Positions 36,139-46,599 are shown, counted from the first letter of the stretch. The stretch: 52,919 nt of DNA from Colivivens sp963640465 (GCA_963640465.1 CAVHYP010000011.1:1-52919), one strand, 5' to 3'. A program made the numbers and translations. Notes: a model not told the origin generated them from the sequence alone.

Positions 36139-38757
36139 TCAAAGATTTGCAAGCTCTATCACCTTGTCAACTGCTGCTGACATGCCATCGGGGTTCTTGC
36201 CTCCAGCAGTAGCGAAATGAGGCTGGCCTCCGCCGCCGCCCTGCATGGGTTTGGCTGCTTCGCGCACCATCTGTCCTGCGTTGAGTCCGTCCTTCACAAG
36301 GTCGTCGGACAAGGCGACAGTCAAGGTTGGTTTGCCGCCTGTAGCACAAGCAATTGCCACGAGGAGTTTCTCTGGATACTGTGATCTCAGCTGGAAGGCG
36401 ATATCCTTTGCATTCTGCGGATCGATAGGCAGCACGCCACGGATTACTTTCACGCCATTGACTGTGGCAGCTTTCTCGATGAGCGAGTCCTTGAACTGCT
36501 TTGCTTTCTGGGCCTTGAATTCCTCCACCTGTGCATGAAGTTCCTTGTTGTCGGAAATTGCCTTCTCGATGGTTGACCTCAAGTCGGGCGCATTGTTGAG
36601 AAGAACGCGTACGTCACTGATAAAGTCTTGCATGCGGTCCATCATTTCTTCCACCACCTGACCGGTAATTGCCTCGATACGGCGCACCCCTGCAGCAATG
36701 GAGCTCTCGCTTACGATGCGGACCATACCAAGACGACCTGTTGATGCAGCGTGGCAACCACCGCAGAATTCCACGCTTGAACCGAATTTCACTACGCGCA
36801 CCTTGTCTCCGTACTTCTCGCCGAAGAGGGCGATGGCACCGAGCTTGCGTGCTTCTTCAATCGGTGTGTCGCGGAATTCCTCGAGTGGGATGTCAGCACG
36901 AATCTTGGCATTGACCAGGTGTTCAACCTGTCGGAGTTGCTCGGGTGTAACTTTCTCGAAGTGTGAGAAGTCGAAGCGCAGACCTTTCTCGGTGACAAGC
37001 GAACCTTTTTGTTCAACATGTGTGCCAAGCACTTCACGCAGAGCCTCATCGAGGAGGTGGGTGCAAGTGTGGTTTGCCTCAATTGCGCGGCGGCGGTCCA
37101 CATCGACACAAGCCATGAACTCAGCTGTTGCATCGTTCGGCAGTTTGTCGACTATGTGGATTGACTGTCCGTTCTCGCGTTTTGTATCTATCACATTGAT
37201 CGTTTCGTTTTCTCCAGCCAGCACACCGGTGTCGCCTATCTCACCGCCCATCTCTGCATAGAATGGTGTATTGTCGATAACCACCTCGTAGACAATGCTT
37301 TTTTTCTGTTTCACCTGACGATATTTCAGGATGTGGCAAGTGTATTCGGTAAAGTCGTAGCCTACGAACTGACTTTCGCCTTCGCTGACAACGGTCCAGT
37401 CGCCCATCTCCACTTGTGCTGCATTGCGCGCGCGCTCCTTTTGTTTCTGCATCTCCACGTTGAATCCGTCCTCGTCCACTGCCATGTCGTTTTCACGGCA
37501 AATAAGTTCGGTGAGGTCGAGCGGGAAGCCGTAGGTGTCGAACAGTTTGAATGCTTCTGTGCCCGGAATGATGGTCTTGCCTTCTTCCTTCACGTTTGCC
37601 ATCACGTCGGACAGCAGTTTGATGCCGTTGGCAAGGGTGCGGAGGAATGAATCTTCCTCTTCCTTCATCACCTTCATGATGAGTTCCTTCTGAGCCACCA
37701 GTTCGGGGAAGGCTTCGCCCATCTCGGCAATGAGTGTAGGCACGAGCTTGTAGATGAATGCCTCTTTCTGGCCGAGGAATGTGTAGCCGTAGCGCACTGC
37801 ACGGCGCAGGATTCGACGAATCACGTAGCCCGCCTTGGCATTGCTTGGCAACTGTCCGTCGGCAATGGAGAAGGCGATGGCACGCAAGTGGTCTGCCACT
37901 ACGCGCATGGCGATGTCGGTCTTCTCGTCGTCGCCGTATTTCTTGCCCGACATGTCGCCGATAACTTTGATGATTGGCAAGAACACGTCGGTATCGTAGT
38001 TGGATGTCTTTCCTTGAAGGGTGCGCACAAGACGCTCGAAGCCCATTCCGGTGTCAATCACCTTGGCAGGCAGAGGTTCAAGGCTGCCGTCAGCCTTGCG
38101 GTTGAACTGCATGAACACGAGGTTCCATATCTCAATCACCTGCGGATGGTCTTTGTTCACGAGCTCGCGTCCGGGCACTTTGGCTTTCTCCTCAGCCGGA
38201 CGTGAGTCGACATGAAGCTCTGAGCAAGGTCCGCAAGGTCCAGTGTCGCCCATTTCCCAGAAGTTGTCGTGCTTGTTGCCATTGATGATGTGGTCTTTCG
38301 GAAGGAACTGTTCCCAGATGGATGCTGCCTCATCGTCGCGGCCGATCCCCTCGTCGGGCGCACCTTCAAACACTGTGGCATAGAGGTCTGCCGGGTCAAT
38401 CTTGAGCACATCGACGATGTATTCCCAAGCCCAACTGATAGCTTCCTTCTTGAAATAGTCGCCAAACGACCAGTTGCCGAGCATCTCGAACATGGTATGG
38501 TGGTAAGTGTCGTGTCCAACTTCCTCAAGGTCATTGTGTTTTCCGCTTACTCTCAGACATTTTTGCGAGTCTGCCATACGCCTGCACTTAGGCTGCACAT
38601 TACCAAGGATTATATCCTTAAACTGATTCATTCCGGCATTTGTGAACATAAGTGTCGGGTCATCCTTCACTACCATTGGAGCTGAAGGTACAATGAGATG
38701 GTTCTTGCTTTCAAAGAACTTCTTGAACGATTCTCGTATTTCTTTTGCTGTCATCAT
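36139..38757 (-). CDS. alaS: Alanyl-tRNA synthetase (872 aa)
   Basis: A class II synthetase for tRNA-Ala. The start shows KEIRESFKKFFESKNH and the family segments TNAGMNQFKD and KCLRVSGKHNDLEEVG. The editing domain has the zinc-binding HTCTH and CGGCHA sites, and the C-terminal DHHA1 region ends with glycine-rich QGGGGGQPHFATAGG. Full length. Two adjacent ATG codons at the start are equivalent. A -7 box lies 28 bp upstream. Confidence 0.96.
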   Translation of the reverse strand: MMTAKEIRESFKKFFESKNHLIVPSAPMVVKDDPTLMFTNAGMNQFKDIILGNVQPKCRRMADSQKCLRVSGKHNDLEEVGHDTYHHTMFEMLGNWSFGDYFKKEAISWAWEYIVDVLKIDPADLYATVFEGAPDEGIGRDDEAASIWEQFLPKDHIINGNKHDNFWEMGDTGPCGPCSELHVDSRPAEEKAKVPGRELVNKDHPQVIEIWNLVFMQFNRKADGSLEPLPAKVIDTGMGFERLVRTLQGKTSNYDTDVFLPIIKVIGDMSGKKYGDDEKTDIAMRVVADHLRAIAFSIADGQLPSNAKAGYVIRRILRRAVRYGYTFLGQKEAFIYKLVPTLIAEMGEAFPELVAQKELIMKVMKEEEDSFLRTLANGIKLLSDVMANVKEEGKTIIPGTEAFKLFDTYGFPLDLTELICRENDMAVDEDGFNVEMQKQKERARNAAQVEMGDWTVVSEGESQFVGYDFTEYTCHILKYRQVKQKKSIVYEVVIDNTPFYAEMGGEIGDTGVLAGENETINVIDTKRENGQSIHIVDKLPNDATAEFMACVDVDRRRAIEANHTCTHLLDEALREVLGTHVEQKGSLVTEKGLRFDFSHFEKVTPEQLRQVEHLVNAKIRADIPLEEFRDTPIEEARKLGAIALFGEKYGDKVRVVKFGSSVEFCGGCHAASTGRLGMVRIVSESSIAAGVRRIEAITGQVVEEMMDRMQDFISDVRVLLNNAPDLRSTIEKAISDNKELHAQVEEFKAQKAKQFKDSLIEKAATVNGVKVIRGVLPIDPQNAKDIAFQLRSQYPEKLLVAIACATGGKPTLTVALSDDLVKDGLNAGQMVREAAKPMQGGGGGQPHFATAGGKNPDGMSAAVDKVIELANL

Positions 38758-38784
38758 AAACTGAGTTTACTGCATATTTGAGTA

Positions 38785-38792
38785 CAAAGATA
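38785..38792 (-). promoter_or_regulatory. Probable -7 element of alaS
   Basis: TATCTTTG on the minus strand, 28 bp before the start codon. Confidence 0.5.
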
Positions 38793-38867
38793 TGAAATAA
38801 TTGAGAAAGAGACACCCACGAATTCAAAATATTTGTTTCCGACACCTTCATATATTGATTTTTCCAT

Positions 38868-38875
38868 TAACTTTG
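38868..38875 (+). promoter_or_regulatory. Probable -7 element of the glycosyltransferase remnant
   Basis: TAACTTTG, only 4 bp before the ATG at 38880, so a transcript would be leaderless or nearly so. Confidence 0.5.
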
Positions 38876-38879
38876 CATT

Positions 38880-39434
38880 ATGACAATATCAGTAATCATC
38901 CCAGTTTACAATGTCGAGGGCACTTTGCAGCGATGCGTTGAAAGTGTGCTCAGGCAGACGTTTGCCGACTGGGAAGCGATACTGGTGGACGACGGGTCGA
39001 CGGACGGAAGCGGGAGCATCTGCGACAGCTTTGCAAAGAAAGACCAGCGGATTTCTGTCATCCACAAGGAAAACGGCGGACTGAGCGACGCACGCAACTG
39101 TGGGCTCGACGTGGCACAGGGAGATGTCGTGACCTTCATCGACAGCGACGACTACATCAGCGACCACACCTATGCATGCAACAAGTTCTTCCACAGAGAC
39201 CTGTTCGACAATGTGCGGTTTTCCAAAGGCAAGTACTTCGAAGATGCATGGACCCTGCCACTCATTCTGAAGAGCAATCCACTGGTAATGACCTGTTCGG
39301 AAGGCATGTACTACTGGGACGAGAAAGGCATCTCCATCGACCGCATATACACATCGTCCATGTATGAGAAATTGTCCAATCCAAATACAGGACTGTTCTT
39401 CCAATCGCCCAGGTACATCCTCTCATATTTATAG
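38880..39434 (+). pseudogene. GT2-family glycosyltransferase with an internal deletion (184 aa)
   Basis: The N-terminal half is a good GT-A domain: MTISVIIPVYNVEGTLQRCV, ILVDDGSTDGS, ENGGLSDARNCGL and the metal-binding IDSDDYI. The next residues jump to TYACNKFFHRDLFDNVRFSKGKYFEDAW. In full-length relatives about 80-100 residues lie between DSDDY and the ACNKxF-x-RxLF segment, and a further C-terminal region follows. The frame is kept, but acceptor-binding parts are missing, so activity is doubtful. The promoter box is intact. It may be a decayed gene or a small active variant. Confidence 0.6.
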
Positions 39435-39523
39435 CGAAACAGACGTTCATTACGGTATCAGCCTTTGGCACAGAAATTCGACACGCCATCAGCCTTTGGC
39501 ACCAACACCCCCAACCAATCATT

Positions 39524-42274
39524 ATGCAAATTACATTGAAACGAACAAAGAAACTGGCGATAGCAGCACTGTTACTGTCTGCTGCCAGTCCGACATATGC
39601 CCAGACATGTGCCGACTATCTGAAGGCATTCAAGTCGAGCGACTGCACCATTGCCTTCGACGTCAACTCCGAAGGAAAAGAATTCAGAGTGAACTGGGGA
39701 ATGGATACGGCATGGGACAGCGAAGCAAACGTGAGACGAGGAGTGAACCACATCGGCAAGGAAAACCTCAGCACCGGGCGCTTGTCGTTCCAGCCCACCT
39801 ACCTTGTTACGACCAATGCTGACGGGAGTTACGAACTGACAGCTACGCAGAAAACAGCCTTGGCTGCACGCATCACCCACCTGAAACTCACCGGAGTGAC
39901 ACAAGCCAACATCAACTGCGACAATGCAGCGGCACTCGACACACTGACCGACGGGTCGACCGGTATGAAGAACTACCTGAGGAAGCCCGAAGAATGGTAC
40001 AAACTTATCAAGGCAAGTGTGAAATACTGCCAGGACAAAGGCATGGAAATCATTTCCATCTCTCCCTACAACGAGCCCGACCTCGACGAAAACAAATACT
40101 GGTGGGAGGAAGATTTCCTGGCAATATGCAAACTCATCCGTTCCGATTCCTTCTTCGACGGCATAAGGCTGTGTGGAGGAAACACCCTGAACTGCGACCG
40201 TGCATGGGACTGGTATGAAGACCTGCGCGAATATCTAGAGGAAGGCAACACCCACCAGCTGGCAGGTTCGTTCGACACCTACGCCGACTTCTTCACAAAA
40301 GTACGTGAAGACGGGCGCATTGCCACGAACGACGAGCTTCACAATGTGGGCGAAGCAATAGTAGGAGTAAACTACGGCATGCAGAACGGGATATGGTGGG
40401 GATTCGACTCCAAGTCACGCGGACAATTCTGTCAGGACAGCCAGGAGGGAGCGAGAATCGGCTACGGAGAAGACCGCGACCACTGGACAAGCGGAGCAGT
40501 GTACCGCAACAACAAAACGGGAGAAGTACATGCCTATCTCGGTTCGTCCGAACGGCAAGCCAACAACTCGTCCTTCACCTTCGTAAGCAAAAGCAAAGAC
40601 GTCTACTTCGGAGGCTACGGACCCACACGCCACTGGACATACGACATCCCGGGAGGCACCGGCTATCAGAAAGGGCAGACCGGAGCAGAGTTGCTGGTAG
40701 ACATCACCTCAGGAGAAGACGTGCAGCCCGACACCATCAACGGCACATACCAGCTGATGAACCGCAGTGCGAAGAAAGTTCTTAGCGTGGCAGCCGCCAA
40801 GCCTACAAGCGGAACTGCAGTGTGCATCAAGTCGAAGACAGCAAACACATACGACGACTGGAAAGTGGAACCGGTAAGCACACGTGTCGGCGGAGACTTC
40901 AGCTACTTCACCATACGCAATGCAGCCAACCCCATCCCTATCGACGTGTGGAACTGGTCGCTCAATACCAGCAGCGAAATCCGTCTGTTCGACGGCAGCG
41001 GAGGCGACAACGAGCAATGGTTCCTGAAATATGCAGGCGAAGGCTATTATTACATCATCAGCAGATACAGCAACCTTTACCTCACTGCCCTATCATCAGC
41101 CAACGGCTCGAGCGTAGTGCAGTCCACCCTCGCATTGTCAACCGCAAAGCGGAAACTGCAACAATGGAAAATCATTCCGACTGATGCCAACTGCGAGACC
41201 ACTGCTCCTGCAAAACCGACCGGGCTGACCGCATCTGCCAACTCAGCCTCAATAAAGCTCAACTGGACAGCCAACTCCGAAGAAGACTTGGAAGGCTACA
41301 TGGTGCTGCGTGCAGACGCATCGGGTGAATGGAACACCATCGCACGGAAGATAAAGTCAACAGCCTTCACCGACAACAACTGCAGACAAGGAGAGATCTA
41401 CCGCTACAAGATAAAAGCCATAGACAGGAGCGACAACATCTCGGAAAGCGGAGATTCGGTGGAGATAAAAACAAACGGAGAGAAAGTCCTCATTGCACAA
41501 TGGGAGTTCGATGACAACCTTGCAGACAACAGCGAGAACCGATACACAGCCCAGATTAGCGGCACAGAGAAACACTCCACACTGAAGACATTCGTGAAAT
41601 CCGGCACAGGCAGCCTCAACCTCGACGGATCTTCATTCGTGCAACTGCCCTACGAAGTGGCAGACAACAGAGAGATGACCATCGCCATGTGGGTGAACTG
41701 GCGCGGAACCACCCACGGTTCATGGCAGCGCATCTTTGATTTCGGCAACGGTACCGACCAATACATGTTTCTCACACCTTGTACCGACAACTCCACCATG
41801 CGCCTCTGCATGAAGGACGGAGGAGAAGAGCAATATCTCGATGCTCCCAAGCTGGCAGGCACATGGAAACACATTGCCGTGAGCATCGGCAAGCAATACG
41901 TAAGAATCTACGTTGACGGAAAGGAAGTGGCAGAGACAGCAGACATCACCATCCGTCCGTCCGACATACGTCCTACACTCAACTACATCGGCAAGAGCCA
42001 GTACACCTCCGACCCCATGTTCAAAGGCAACATCGATGACCTGCGTATCTACAACCACGAACTGACAGAAGAAGCAATCGCAAGCATTGCACAGCAAAAG
42101 CGTGAGGACGTGAATGCTGATGGCAATGTGGACACACAAGACATCCTCAAGGTCTACGACTGTATGCATGCCCCATCGGAAGGAGGAAGCAACCGAGTGG
42201 AAGACGTGAACGCCGACGGCATGGTCGACACACAAGACGTGCTGGCAATCTACGGCTACATGCAAGGGATATAA
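39524..42274 (+). CDS. Secreted GH30-like glycosidase with ricin, FN3, LamG and dockerin modules (916 aa)
   Basis: Signal peptide to about residue 26 (LLLSAASPTYAQ). The catalytic (beta/alpha)8-type domain runs to about residue 390, with the acid/base glutamate in ISPYNEPD (E184) and a nucleophile candidate in NDELHNVGEAIVG (E271 or E277). Then come a ricin-type beta-trefoil (about 400-550, QW motifs such as NEQWFLKY), an FN3 domain (about 560-645), a LamG/ConA-like domain (about 650-850), and a C-terminal dockerin with two calcium loops (DVNADGNVDTQD and DVNADGMVDTQD). Substrate unknown; polysaccharide or glycan breakdown outside the cell is likely. The GH78 gene follows. Confidence 0.85.
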   Translation: MQITLKRTKKLAIAALLLSAASPTYAQTCADYLKAFKSSDCTIAFDVNSEGKEFRVNWGMDTAWDSEANVRRGVNHIGKENLSTGRLSFQPTYLVTTNADGSYELTATQKTALAARITHLKLTGVTQANINCDNAAALDTLTDGSTGMKNYLRKPEEWYKLIKASVKYCQDKGMEIISISPYNEPDLDENKYWWEEDFLAICKLIRSDSFFDGIRLCGGNTLNCDRAWDWYEDLREYLEEGNTHQLAGSFDTYADFFTKVREDGRIATNDELHNVGEAIVGVNYGMQNGIWWGFDSKSRGQFCQDSQEGARIGYGEDRDHWTSGAVYRNNKTGEVHAYLGSSERQANNSSFTFVSKSKDVYFGGYGPTRHWTYDIPGGTGYQKGQTGAELLVDITSGEDVQPDTINGTYQLMNRSAKKVLSVAAAKPTSGTAVCIKSKTANTYDDWKVEPVSTRVGGDFSYFTIRNAANPIPIDVWNWSLNTSSEIRLFDGSGGDNEQWFLKYAGEGYYYIISRYSNLYLTALSSANGSSVVQSTLALSTAKRKLQQWKIIPTDANCETTAPAKPTGLTASANSASIKLNWTANSEEDLEGYMVLRADASGEWNTIARKIKSTAFTDNNCRQGEIYRYKIKAIDRSDNISESGDSVEIKTNGEKVLIAQWEFDDNLADNSENRYTAQISGTEKHSTLKTFVKSGTGSLNLDGSSFVQLPYEVADNREMTIAMWVNWRGTTHGSWQRIFDFGNGTDQYMFLTPCTDNSTMRLCMKDGGEEQYLDAPKLAGTWKHIAVSIGKQYVRIYVDGKEVAETADITIRPSDIRPTLNYIGKSQYTSDPMFKGNIDDLRIYNHELTEEAIASIAQQKREDVNADGNVDTQDILKVYDCMHAPSEGGSNRVEDVNADGMVDTQDVLAIYGYMQGI

Positions 42275-42288
42275 AATAATAAGGAAAA

Positions 42289-42327
42289 GACTATGGCACA
42301 AAGTGACGACTATGGCACAAAGTGATG
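42289..42327 (+). repeat. 19-bp tandem duplication before the GH78 gene
   Basis: GACTATGGCACAAAGTGAC is followed directly by GACTATGGCACAAAGTGAT. It lies in the 222-bp gap between the two glycosidase genes, in which I see no promoter match. Confidence 0.7.
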
Positions 42328-42496
42328 ACTTAATATCAAGTGACACTTTATGTATTAAAATTGAAGGCATAGAGTCCAAGACCAATGTCATTGCCCCTGC
42401 CTTGAGTCTTGTTCCAGACAGGTTCCAATAATCCCTCTTAAACCAAAAGCCCTCAATCCAGTCTTAACAGAAGGAAACGACAAAACTTTTACATAC

Positions 42497-45283
42497 ATGA
42501 AAAGAATTACTTTCATCATTGCAATGATCACACTCCAGTCCGTTGCATGGGCAGCAGGACTGACAGTGACAAACCTGAGAGTCGACGGAGTGGTCAATCC
42601 CCTCGGTTTCGGCAAAGAGCAGCCCACACTTTCGTGGACAGTTGCCGACGGCAACCTCAAGGACGTGAAACAAATATCATTCAGAGTACAGATCTACTCC
42701 AACCCAAGATGCACACAGAAGGTGTGGGACTCCAAATCACAGATGAGTTCCGACTCATGGATTATGGCACCGGCACTGAAAGGCGACGGCACACGCTACT
42801 ATTGGCGGGTGACCGTAAACGACAATAAAGGCAGACAATGCATCTCCCAGACTGCCACATTCGTCACCGGACTGAGCGACATCGGATGGAGCGATGCCAA
42901 ATGGTTGAAAGGCAGCCATCTGCTGTGGGACAAACAGAAAGGTGCAACCGTGCTGCGCAAAGAGATGGACATCAGCAAGAAAGTACTGAAAGCACACGTG
43001 TTCGCAACTGCCCTCGGCAACTTCAGCCTCTACCTCAACGGAGAGAGAGTAGGCAGAGAAGACCAGGACGGCAACACAGTGTACGACGAGCTGCTGCCAG
43101 GATGTGTCGACTACAGGAAAGAAGTGCCATACGTCACCTTCGACATCACCGACCAGCTGATCAAAGGCAAGAACATGATTGGAGCACAGCTCACCAACGG
43201 ATGGTGGAGCGGAGAGATAACAGCCAATATCTACCACAAGCCCGACCTCGCATTCATGGCAAAAGTCTATGTAATGTATTCCGACAGCACCATTGCCACA
43301 TTCGTCACCGACGACTCATGGCAGACCAACAACTGCGGTCCGGTGCTCTACGGAGACATCTACAACGGAGAGACCTACGATGCCCGCAAAGACTACAGTT
43401 GGGCAACAGCAGGCGACAACTCACAAGGTTGGCAGCCAGCCACATATACATCCTTCAGCGGTGAAGTCACCGGATTCAACGGGCCGACAGTCGTCATCCG
43501 TCCGGAGTACAACCAAACGACAAAGAAAGTGACAGTGTGGGAAGGCACACGGCAGACCGGCACCACATACGGAGAGATTGTAGTGAAGGGCAACCCCACC
43601 CTCGACAGCAAGAAAGGCTTCGTGCTGCACAAAGGCGAGACAGCCATCTTCGACCTGGGACAAAACATCACCGGCTGGCCAGAGATCACAGTGCAGGGAT
43701 CAGCAGGATCAGAAATCACCTGCCGCTTTGGCGAGATGCTCAACGACAACGGAGCCAAGGAGCACATCAACGATGGTCCTGCCGGCAGCGTCTACACCTA
43801 CAACATGCGCACGGCAAACACCACACTGCGATACATCCTCTCGGGCAATGAAAAGGGAGAGACCTACCACCCCACCCACACCTTCTTCGGATTCCGATAC
43901 GTATCGATGACAACATCAGAAGACGTGACCGTCATCAATCTCCAGGGACTCTCCGTAGGTTCCGACCTCAGCGAATATGCAACCTTCGAGTGCAGCGACG
44001 AGAGAGTGAACCAGCTCTACAAAAACATCCGATGGAGTGCACGCGACAACTTCCTCAGCATACCCACCGACTGTCCCCAGCGCGATGAGCGGCTCGGATG
44101 GAGCGGCGACACACAGATATTCTGCCGCACAGCATGCTACACCTCCGACATGCGCGCCTTCTACCACAAATGGATGCGCGACCTCAGAAACTGCCAGCGC
44201 GAAGACGGGGCAGTGCCCGACGTCGCACCTCTCGGACGCTACGGAAGCTACGGCAATGCAGGATGGGCAGAAGCCATTGTAATCGTGCCATGGACAATGT
44301 ACCTCATGTACAACGACACAGAGATACTCGACGAGAACTATGAAGCGATGCGGCACTACATGACATGGCTCCAAGCCAATATCGACGACCAGTACTCATA
44401 CAACGGAGCCGGCACAGACTATGGCGACTGGCTTGCCTACGACAAGATTGATGCACGCTACGTGAGTGTGTGTTACTATGCACATGTTGCCGACCTCATG
44501 GCAAGGATAAGCATCGCACTGGGAAAAGAAACCGAGCCCGACGAATACAACGCCCTCGCAAGTGCCATACGCGAAGAGTTCAGGAAACGGTACGTCATCG
44601 GCGGACACCTCATCCATAAGACACAGACAGCCTATGTGCTTGCACTTCACTTCAACATGCTGGAGGCAGGAGTGCAATACGAGAATGCAGTGAAAGAACT
44701 GCGCGCAAAAATCGTGGAGAACGGCAATTGCCTGTCCACAGGCTTCATCGGCACAGCCTACCTCTGCCCCACCCTCTCCGAATACGGAATGACCGGCCTT
44801 GCCTACAACCTGCTGCAACAGAGCAAGAATCCAAGTTGGCTCTACGAAGTGGACAACGGAGCAACCACAGTGTGGGAACGCTGGGACTCATTCAAGGCAG
44901 GCGAAGGCTTCAACAAGCACGAGTGGAACATGAATTCATTCAACCACTATGCCTACGGAGTGATTGCCGAATGGCTCTATCGCGACATGCTCGGCATAGG
45001 AGCCGACCACGAAGATCCCGGATTCCATCACTTCATACTTGCCCCACAGCCCGACATGCGCAGCGAGAGCGAACTGCCCGAGGGACAGAAACGTATCGAC
45101 TGGGCGCGTGGAAGCATCGAAACCCCTTACGGAACAATCTCCTCTTCATGGGAACGCGACAAGAACGGGAAAATCCGCTACTCCTTCATCGTGCCTTTCA
45201 ACACCACTGCCACATTCTATCAGCCACAGGCAGACGGAACCACCAAGCAAATAGAGTTGGAAACAGGCAAGTGGGAGTTCTAA
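42497..45283 (+). CDS. Secreted alpha-L-rhamnosidase, GH78 (928 aa)
   Basis: Releases terminal alpha-L-rhamnose from plant polysaccharides or glycosides. Signal peptide MKRITFIIAMITLQSVAWA, then the N-terminal beta domains of bacterial rhamnosidases (WAxG, EVRVGREDQDG-type region, IGAQLTNGWW), the (alpha/alpha)6 catalytic domain with DCPQRDERLGWSGDTQ (general acid E531), and the C-terminal beta domain. Length is normal. With the GH30-like enzyme upstream it looks like a small degradation locus, but no SusC/SusD transporter pair is in the window. Confidence 0.92.
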   Translation: MKRITFIIAMITLQSVAWAAGLTVTNLRVDGVVNPLGFGKEQPTLSWTVADGNLKDVKQISFRVQIYSNPRCTQKVWDSKSQMSSDSWIMAPALKGDGTRYYWRVTVNDNKGRQCISQTATFVTGLSDIGWSDAKWLKGSHLLWDKQKGATVLRKEMDISKKVLKAHVFATALGNFSLYLNGERVGREDQDGNTVYDELLPGCVDYRKEVPYVTFDITDQLIKGKNMIGAQLTNGWWSGEITANIYHKPDLAFMAKVYVMYSDSTIATFVTDDSWQTNNCGPVLYGDIYNGETYDARKDYSWATAGDNSQGWQPATYTSFSGEVTGFNGPTVVIRPEYNQTTKKVTVWEGTRQTGTTYGEIVVKGNPTLDSKKGFVLHKGETAIFDLGQNITGWPEITVQGSAGSEITCRFGEMLNDNGAKEHINDGPAGSVYTYNMRTANTTLRYILSGNEKGETYHPTHTFFGFRYVSMTTSEDVTVINLQGLSVGSDLSEYATFECSDERVNQLYKNIRWSARDNFLSIPTDCPQRDERLGWSGDTQIFCRTACYTSDMRAFYHKWMRDLRNCQREDGAVPDVAPLGRYGSYGNAGWAEAIVIVPWTMYLMYNDTEILDENYEAMRHYMTWLQANIDDQYSYNGAGTDYGDWLAYDKIDARYVSVCYYAHVADLMARISIALGKETEPDEYNALASAIREEFRKRYVIGGHLIHKTQTAYVLALHFNMLEAGVQYENAVKELRAKIVENGNCLSTGFIGTAYLCPTLSEYGMTGLAYNLLQQSKNPSWLYEVDNGATTVWERWDSFKAGEGFNKHEWNMNSFNHYAYGVIAEWLYRDMLGIGADHEDPGFHHFILAPQPDMRSESELPEGQKRIDWARGSIETPYGTISSSWERDKNGKIRYSFIVPFNTTATFYQPQADGTTKQIELETGKWEF

Positions 45284-45308
45284 GCCCTGTCAGCAGGAAC
45301 AGACAACA

Positions 45309-45339
45309 AAAACGGTCCGCATTTGCGAACCGTTTTTTT
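45309..45339 (+). terminator. Terminator between GH78 and the symporter gene
   Basis: AAACGGT...ACCGTTT stem with an inner GC-ATTT-GC hairpin, then a T run. Because the neighbouring genes converge here, it may serve both. Confidence 0.8.
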
Positions 45340-45358
45340 ATTGTCATACCCTCGTTTG

Positions 45359-46324
45359 TCAAGCCTTTCGTCTGTCCCACCAGAGGAAGATGCCGGCAAG
45401 TATCGTGCCCGAGATGCTGTGCCAGGCACAACTGATGGCACAAGGCAGTACGGCAAGAGGTTGCGCAGCAAAGAACTGACCGGCAAGCACTGTGGCAAGA
45501 CCTGCATTCTGCATGCCCACCTCGATGGAGACCGTACGTTTCTTCGCAGTATTGAAACCAGCCAGGCGTCCAGCCGCCCAACCGAGCAGATAACCCAACG
45601 AGTTGTGGCAGAACACCACAGCGAAAGTCCAGAGGAAAAGCATCAGCCCGCGATCCATGAGGTCGTCATGTACAGTGGAAATCACCCCACCGACAATGCA
45701 GGCGAGCGCAGTGACACTGACTCCCGGCATGAGGCTCTGCAACGTAGGGAAATACGACCGTCTGCCATACACATAGTTGAGAGCGTAGCCAATGCCCACC
45801 GGTATAATGGTGACAATAAGGATATTGAGGAACATGCCGACAGCATCTATCTCAATGATTTCGCCTGCAGTAATCTGCATGAGCAGCGGAGTCATGACCG
45901 GAGCCAGGAGAGTCGAAGCACATGTCATACCCACGGAGAAAGCCACATCACCATGACAGAGATAACTCATGATGTTGCTCGACACGCCACCCGGACAACA
46001 GCCCACAAGCAGAATACCAAGAGCAAGGGCAGGGTCAAGATGCCACACATGCACAAGCAGATAAGCCACGCCCGGCATGATGATGAACTGTGCACAGGTG
46101 CCGATGAACACATCGAGCGGACGGCGCACAAGAATCTTGAAGTCGTCAGTGGTGAGAGTCAAGCCCATAGTGAGCATGATGACGCCGAGAATCACAGTTT
46201 GTGTAGTGCCACGCACCCAGTCGAAAGAATGCGGCAGGGAAAAAGCGAAGACCGCTATGGCGATGATAAACGCCGAAGTATAGTTGGCCAAGAATCGGCT
46301 GATGGCCTGAAGAGTTCTAATCAC
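45359..46324 (-). CDS. Bile acid:sodium symporter (BASS) family transporter (321 aa)
   Basis: An inner-membrane protein with about nine or ten membrane segments. Family markers are LGVIMLTMGLTLTTDDF near residue 47, GCCPGGVSSNIMSYLCHGDV and VSIEVGMQNAGLATVLAG, the last two forming the sodium/substrate crossover regions. Members carry bile acids, pantoate, pyruvate or other organic anions; the substrate cannot be told here. It converges on the rhamnosidase gene, so its place in that locus is only suggestive. A -7 box TACTTTTG (46378-46371, minus strand) lies 47 bp upstream. Confidence 0.88.
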   Translation of the reverse strand: MIRTLQAISRFLANYTSAFIIAIAVFAFSLPHSFDWVRGTTQTVILGVIMLTMGLTLTTDDFKILVRRPLDVFIGTCAQFIIMPGVAYLLVHVWHLDPALALGILLVGCCPGGVSSNIMSYLCHGDVAFSVGMTCASTLLAPVMTPLLMQITAGEIIEIDAVGMFLNILIVTIIPVGIGYALNYVYGRRSYFPTLQSLMPGVSVTALACIVGGVISTVHDDLMDRGLMLFLWTFAVVFCHNSLGYLLGWAAGRLAGFNTAKKRTVSIEVGMQNAGLATVLAGQFFAAQPLAVLPCAISCAWHSISGTILAGIFLWWDRRKA

Positions 46325-46552
46325 AGATCAAAAAGTTTTTAAGCTGGTTACACAATTCTGAAATCGGCGACAAAAGTACGAATAAATTCAATAGGTTAGC
46401 CCGCCCCAAGCAAGAATTAACCGTAAAAGCCCAATGCGGTTTACTGAACCACCGTCATTCCCACACTTCAATGCAGTTTCCGACAAATCGTCTCCACACC
46501 TTATCTATATATGCGCTTGGGAAACGAGGGGTGAAACCATCGTCGAAAACCC

Positions 46553-46599
46553 GAACATTTCGGTATAAGGCAGCATTTCTGCTCAAAACATTTTGGTAT
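46553..46599 (+). repeat. Left 47-bp direct repeat flanking the DinD-RhuM gene
   Basis: Contains ATTTCGGTATAAGGCAGC and CTCAAAACATTTTGGTA. The copy at 48246-48292 differs at about four positions. Within the left copy TTyGGTATAAGGCAG occurs twice (46559 and 46592), so there is also a shorter iteron. Confidence 0.85.
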
